NCBI GenBank assembly: GCA_018054805.1
Contig: JAGPIU010000034.1
Location: forward strand, 1-8,371
DNA from: Paludibacter sp.
GTDB taxonomy: Bacteria > Bacteroidota > Bacteroidia > Bacteroidales > Paludibacteraceae
Reading direction: 5' to 3'
Length of the DNA stretch: 8,371 bases
Shown here: positions 6,356 through 8,371 of the stretch, one piece after another
Layout of the letters: every line of letters begins with the position of its first letter
Position numbering within the stretch: position 1 is the first letter of the stretch
Made by a program: the position numbers and the translations under genes
The notes under the pieces: generated by a model
What the model was told of the DNA's origin: nothing
Databases searched by the model: none
What the model saw: the letters and a program-made list of their open reading frames with translations, nothing else

Positions 6356-7426
6356 TTACAATTTTCTGATTTCTTCTACCGCCTTTTCTGCCGCTTTTCC
6401 ATTTCCGTAAAGATCGATGCTGAAGTCGGATGTTTTTGTTTTGAAAAATTCGTAGGCTTCTTTCAGCTTTTGAGTGTCGCTGCCTGTGAGTATATTGAAC
6501 CCGTTTTCGACCAGTTCGGTCCATTCGGTTTGTTCGCGCAGGGTAATACAATGTTTACCAAAGAAATAGGCTTCCTTTTGTACGCCGCCACTGTCGGTGA
6601 TAACCATGTCGCAGGATTTGAGCAGCATTATCATGTCGAAATATCCAACGGGTTCGATAATGGTAAAGTCCGGCAGTTTGTAGGTTTGTGCGAGTATGTT
6701 GCGCGTGCGTGGATGCATGGGTACAACTACAGGTATTTCCTTGTTTATTTCGGTAAGTCCGGCAATGATGTTTTTTAAATTTTCAGGATTGTCGGTGTTT
6801 TCCTGACGGTGTATGGTGCCCAGAATGAATTTACGAATGCCGATTTTTCGTACAATGTCCGATTTTAGTTGGGCTTTTCCGGCATAATACATGGCTGCAT
6901 CCTGCATCACATCTCCGTTTTTAAAAATCTGAACCGGCATATTATCGAAACCTTCATTTTTCAGGTTACGAATAGCTGTGTCGGTTGGGCAAAATAAAGC
7001 CGTGGAAATACGGTCGGTGAGGATTCGATTAATTTCCTCAGGCATAGCCATATTGAACGAGCGCAATCCTGCTTCCACATGCACTACCGGAATATGCAGT
7101 TTTGCTGCCGCCAAAGCACCTGCAAGAGTGGAATTTGTATCACCATATACCAAAATACCATCAGGTTTTTCGTTTAGCAGAATTTTCTCTATACCTTCCA
7201 GCATTCGTCCGGTCATAGCGCCATGCGAAACGCCGTGAATGTCCAGTTGATATGCCGGTTTTGGTATTTCCATTTCGCGAAAAAAGACTTCCGACATATT
7301 GGCATCGAAATGTTGGCCTGTGTGGATGATTTTTTCGTCGATACCAGCAATCTGAAACTGACGACTGAGCGTGGCTGCTTTTACAAACTGCGGACGAGCG
7401 CCTACTATGGTGATTATTTTTTTCAT
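6356..7426 (-). CDS. wecB: UDP-N-acetylglucosamine 2-epimerase, non-hydrolysing (WecB/WbpI-like)
   Basis: Predicted to interconvert UDP-GlcNAc-type and UDP-ManNAc-type nucleotide sugars in the cytoplasm. From the ATG at 7426 the protein has 356 residues, beginning MKKIITIVGARPQF as family members do; a GTG at 7441 in the same frame would add five residues and is less likely. Motifs are HTGQHFDANMS (35-45), VYGDTNSTLAG with D96 (93-103), HVEAGLRSF with E118 (116-124), MPEEINR with E130/E131 (128-134), TIHRQENTD with H206 (204-212) and TDSGGVQKEA (277-286), which cover the catalytic acids, histidine and UDP-binding loop of WecB. By eye it is closest to WbpI of Pseudomonas O-antigen loci, a 2-epimerase of a 2,3-diacetamido uronic acid, so the substrate may be a modified UDP-GlcNAc. 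It precedes the dehydratase by 18 bp. Confidence 0.93.
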   Translation of the reverse strand: MKKIITIVGARPQFVKAATLSRQFQIAGIDEKIIHTGQHFDANMSEVFFREMEIPKPAYQLDIHGVSHGAMTGRMLEGIEKILLNEKPDGILVYGDTNSTLAGALAAAKLHIPVVHVEAGLRSFNMAMPEEINRILTDRISTALFCPTDTAIRNLKNEGFDNMPVQIFKNGDVMQDAAMYYAGKAQLKSDIVRKIGIRKFILGTIHRQENTDNPENLKNIIAGLTEINKEIPVVVPMHPRTRNILAQTYKLPDFTIIEPVGYFDMIMLLKSCDMVITDSGGVQKEAYFFGKHCITLREQTEWTELVENGFNILTGSDTQKLKEAYEFFKTKTSDFSIDLYGNGKAAEKAVEEIRKL

Positions 7427-7509
7427 GTGATATAAATTCACCCCTAACCCCTAAAGGGGAATAGAGAATAGTTTGTATAATCTGTTCAAGTTTTTTCTGC
7501 TGATTTAGA
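7427..7509. other. 83-bp intergenic gap, the only sizeable one in the gene train
   Basis: This lies between the stop of the upstream glycosyltransferase (TAA, 7512-7510) and the epimerase ATG (7426). All other gaps in the train are 18 bp or less. It contains the C-rich/G-rich motif at 7441-7459 and otherwise AT-rich DNA. I see no convincing Bacteroidota promoter (TAnnTTTG-type -7 box), no T-run behind the hairpin and no riboswitch-like structure, so it may be either a silent insertion point or a weak control site. Confidence 0.6.
7441..7459. repeat. CCCCTAA direct repeat with CCCCT/AGGGG inverted repeat (intergenic motif)
   Basis: Two adjacent CCCCTAA units (7441-7447 and 7448-7454) are followed by AGGGG (7455-7459), so the second unit forms an inverted repeat with arms CCCCT and AGGGG around two A's. 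The run of C and G stands out against AT-rich surroundings. Motifs of this form are, from memory, scattered between genes in many Bacteroidota genomes. In the operon transcript it lies about 15-33 bases upstream of the epimerase ATG, where either of two GGGG runs could pair with the single CCCC. Confidence 0.65.
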
Positions 7510-8371
7510 TTATACAATAACCTTATTGTTTGTTAGTGTTTTAATTAACTCTGCTAATTCTCCGGTAAGCGATTTACGTGAGAATTTTTCGATAGAACCT
7601 GATTGTATGTGTAACTGATTGTTTTTGTATTTATTATAAAAATCGGCGATGACTTCTTTGGCTTTTTCCACATCGTCGAAATCAACCATAGTGCCTGCTT
7701 GTGTCTGTGTCAGGATTTCTGCTGCATCACCGTCGGTTGGTCCAATACCCAAAATCGGACGTTTGGCTGCAAGATATTCAAAAAATTTGCCGGTAAGAAT
7801 TCCTTTCGCATTGGCCGACTGATTGATGAGTAACATTAAAACCTGCGACGATTGTTGACGTTGAATGGCTTCATGATGTGGCAGATAATCGGTTTTTACC
7901 AGATTATTGCTTAATCCGCAGGCATTAATTTCTTCTAAAACCGAAAAATCAGTTTTCCCTATCAGTTGAATTTCTAAATCGATTTTTAAATCTGCATTTT
8001 CCTTTACCAATTCGCTTAACGCTTTCCAAATCACTTTCGGATTGCGGGCTGCATTAAGAGTACCAATATGCGAAATTGTAAACTTCTTATCGGCTTCAAT
8101 CGCTTTTGTGCCGGTATCGTCGGTATCGAAACCATTTGGAATCACTGTCAGCAGTTTGGGATTTAAAATTCTGAACTCTTCTTCCATTCCTTTAGAAACA
8201 ACGACTACAGCATCGGCTGTCTGAATCACCTTTCGCTCCAAACGATGATGCGTTCTGTCGGCAAACCATGTCAGATTCAGATCTTTGTAAAAGTCGATAT
8301 TAGTCCAGGGATCACGAAAATCGGCTATCCATTTTAGTCCGGGAATGTTTTTTTTCAGTCCCAAACCAATC
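7510..8371 (-). CDS. GT4-like glycosyltransferase, N-terminal part cut by window edge
   Basis: Predicted cytoplasmic glycosyltransferase with the GT-B fold, adding a sugar to the growing lipid-linked glycan. About 286 codons are visible; the frame is open to the right edge and the TTG at 8364 is not a credible start. Counting from that TTG codon, visible marks are IADFRDPWT (13-21), which normally sits about 130-150 residues into such proteins, VVSKGMEEEF (55-64), VIPNGFD (74-80), then the C-terminal donor domain with ISHIGTLNAARNP (97-109) and GKFFEYLAAKRPILGIGP (192-209), where E196 lies in the region corresponding to the GT4 EX7E acidic motif. So roughly the first third of a protein of about 420 residues is missing. 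It is upstream of the sugar-synthesis genes on the same strand, separated by 83 bp, and is probably co-transcribed with them. Donor and acceptor cannot be read from the sequence. Confidence 0.88.
   Translation of the reverse strand, partial: IGLGLKKNIPGLKWIADFRDPWTNIDFYKDLNLTWFADRTHHRLERKVIQTADAVVVVSKGMEEEFRILNPKLLTVIPNGFDTDDTGTKAIEADKKFTISHIGTLNAARNPKVIWKALSELVKENADLKIDLEIQLIGKTDFSVLEEINACGLSNNLVKTDYLPHHEAIQRQQSSQVLMLLINQSANAKGILTGKFFEYLAAKRPILGIGPTDGDAAEILTQTQAGTMVDFDDVEKAKEVIADFYNKYKNNQLHIQSGSIEKFSRKSLTGELAELIKTLTNNKVIV

Larger units (their letters stand above)
1168..8371 (-). other. Polysaccharide/modified-amino-sugar biosynthesis operon (upstream end outside window)
   Basis: Seven same-strand genes: glycosyltransferase, 2-epimerase, 4,6-dehydratase, aminotransferase, acyltransferase, CBS-nucleotidyltransferase and glycosyltransferase. 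From the epimerase on, gaps are 18, 6, 11 and 1 bp, then an overlap, which supports a single transcript with coupled translation. Only the 83-bp gap could hold an internal promoter. No promoter for the whole unit is visible, so it presumably begins right of the window. The gene order dehydratase, aminotransferase, acyltransferase follows the order of the chemical steps. Confidence 0.8.

Noticed and set aside
6291..6551. Minus-strand 86-codon, Arg/Lys-rich open frame across the epimerase-dehydratase junction
   Set aside because: Frame-shifted shadow of the epimerase C-terminus; the epimerase reads intact through this region, so there is no frameshift.
7460..7509. Possible internal promoter in the 83-bp gap (TTGAAC and TATACAAA-like boxes on the minus strand)
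   Set aside because: Spacing fits neither a sigma-70 nor the Bacteroidota -33/-7 pattern, and such words are expected by chance in AT-rich DNA.
7161..7517. Minus-strand open frame of 118 codons spanning the epimerase start and the 83-bp gap
   Set aside because: It overlaps the well-supported epimerase in another frame, has low-complexity basic composition, and part of it is just the translated CCCCTAA motif.
1168..8371. Complete legionaminic or pseudaminic acid pathway
   Set aside because: No NeuB-type synthase, hydrolysing epimerase or CMP-sugar synthetase is present in the window, so the claim cannot be supported here.

Overview
The window is a piece of a surface-polysaccharide (O-antigen or capsule type) biosynthesis locus, most likely from a member of the Bacteroidota. 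The reasons are the AT-rich DNA, A/T-rich translation starts with no clear Shine-Dalgarno sequences, the particular protein families present, and a short C-rich/G-rich intergenic motif (7441-7459) of a kind I associate with that phylum. Species-level assignment is not possible from the sequence.

Layout: on the plus strand, the left edge holds the 3' part of a Wzx-type flippase (2-1171). Everything else is one minus-strand gene train, read right to left: a GT4-like glycosyltransferase cut by the right edge (8371-7510); an 83-bp gap with the C/G-rich motif; a non-hydrolysing UDP-GlcNAc 2-epimerase of the WecB/WbpI type (7426-6356); a soluble PglF/FlaA1-like nucleotide-sugar 4,6-dehydratase (6337-5150); a LegC-family PLP aminotransferase (5143-3980); a NeuD/PglD-like acyltransferase (3968-3348); a CBS-pair plus sugar-nucleotidyltransferase fusion resembling PtmE (3346-2303); and a second GT-B glycosyltransferase (2313-1168). 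Gaps from 7426 leftward are 18, 6, 11 and 1 bp and then an overlap, so these six genes are almost certainly co-transcribed. The train meets the flippase tail-to-tail with a 4-bp overlap of the two stop codons.

How the genes fit together (inference): dehydratase, aminotransferase and acyltransferase are the three steps that turn a nucleotide-GlcNAc into a 2,4-diacetamido-2,4,6-trideoxyhexose (bacillosamine type), as in PglF/PglE/PglD. The same steps open the legionaminic acid pathway, and LegC plus the PtmE-like fusion point that way, but no NeuB-type synthase or CMP-sugar synthetase is present in the window. The epimerase could add a manno-configured precursor. The two glycosyltransferases would add sugars to a lipid-linked repeat unit that the flippase moves across the inner membrane. 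The exact sugar cannot be fixed from this window, and the upstream end of the operon, with its promoter, lies beyond the right edge.

Apart from the 83-bp gap there is no non-coding stretch of note; no RNA genes, insertion sequences, CRISPR arrays or origins were seen.
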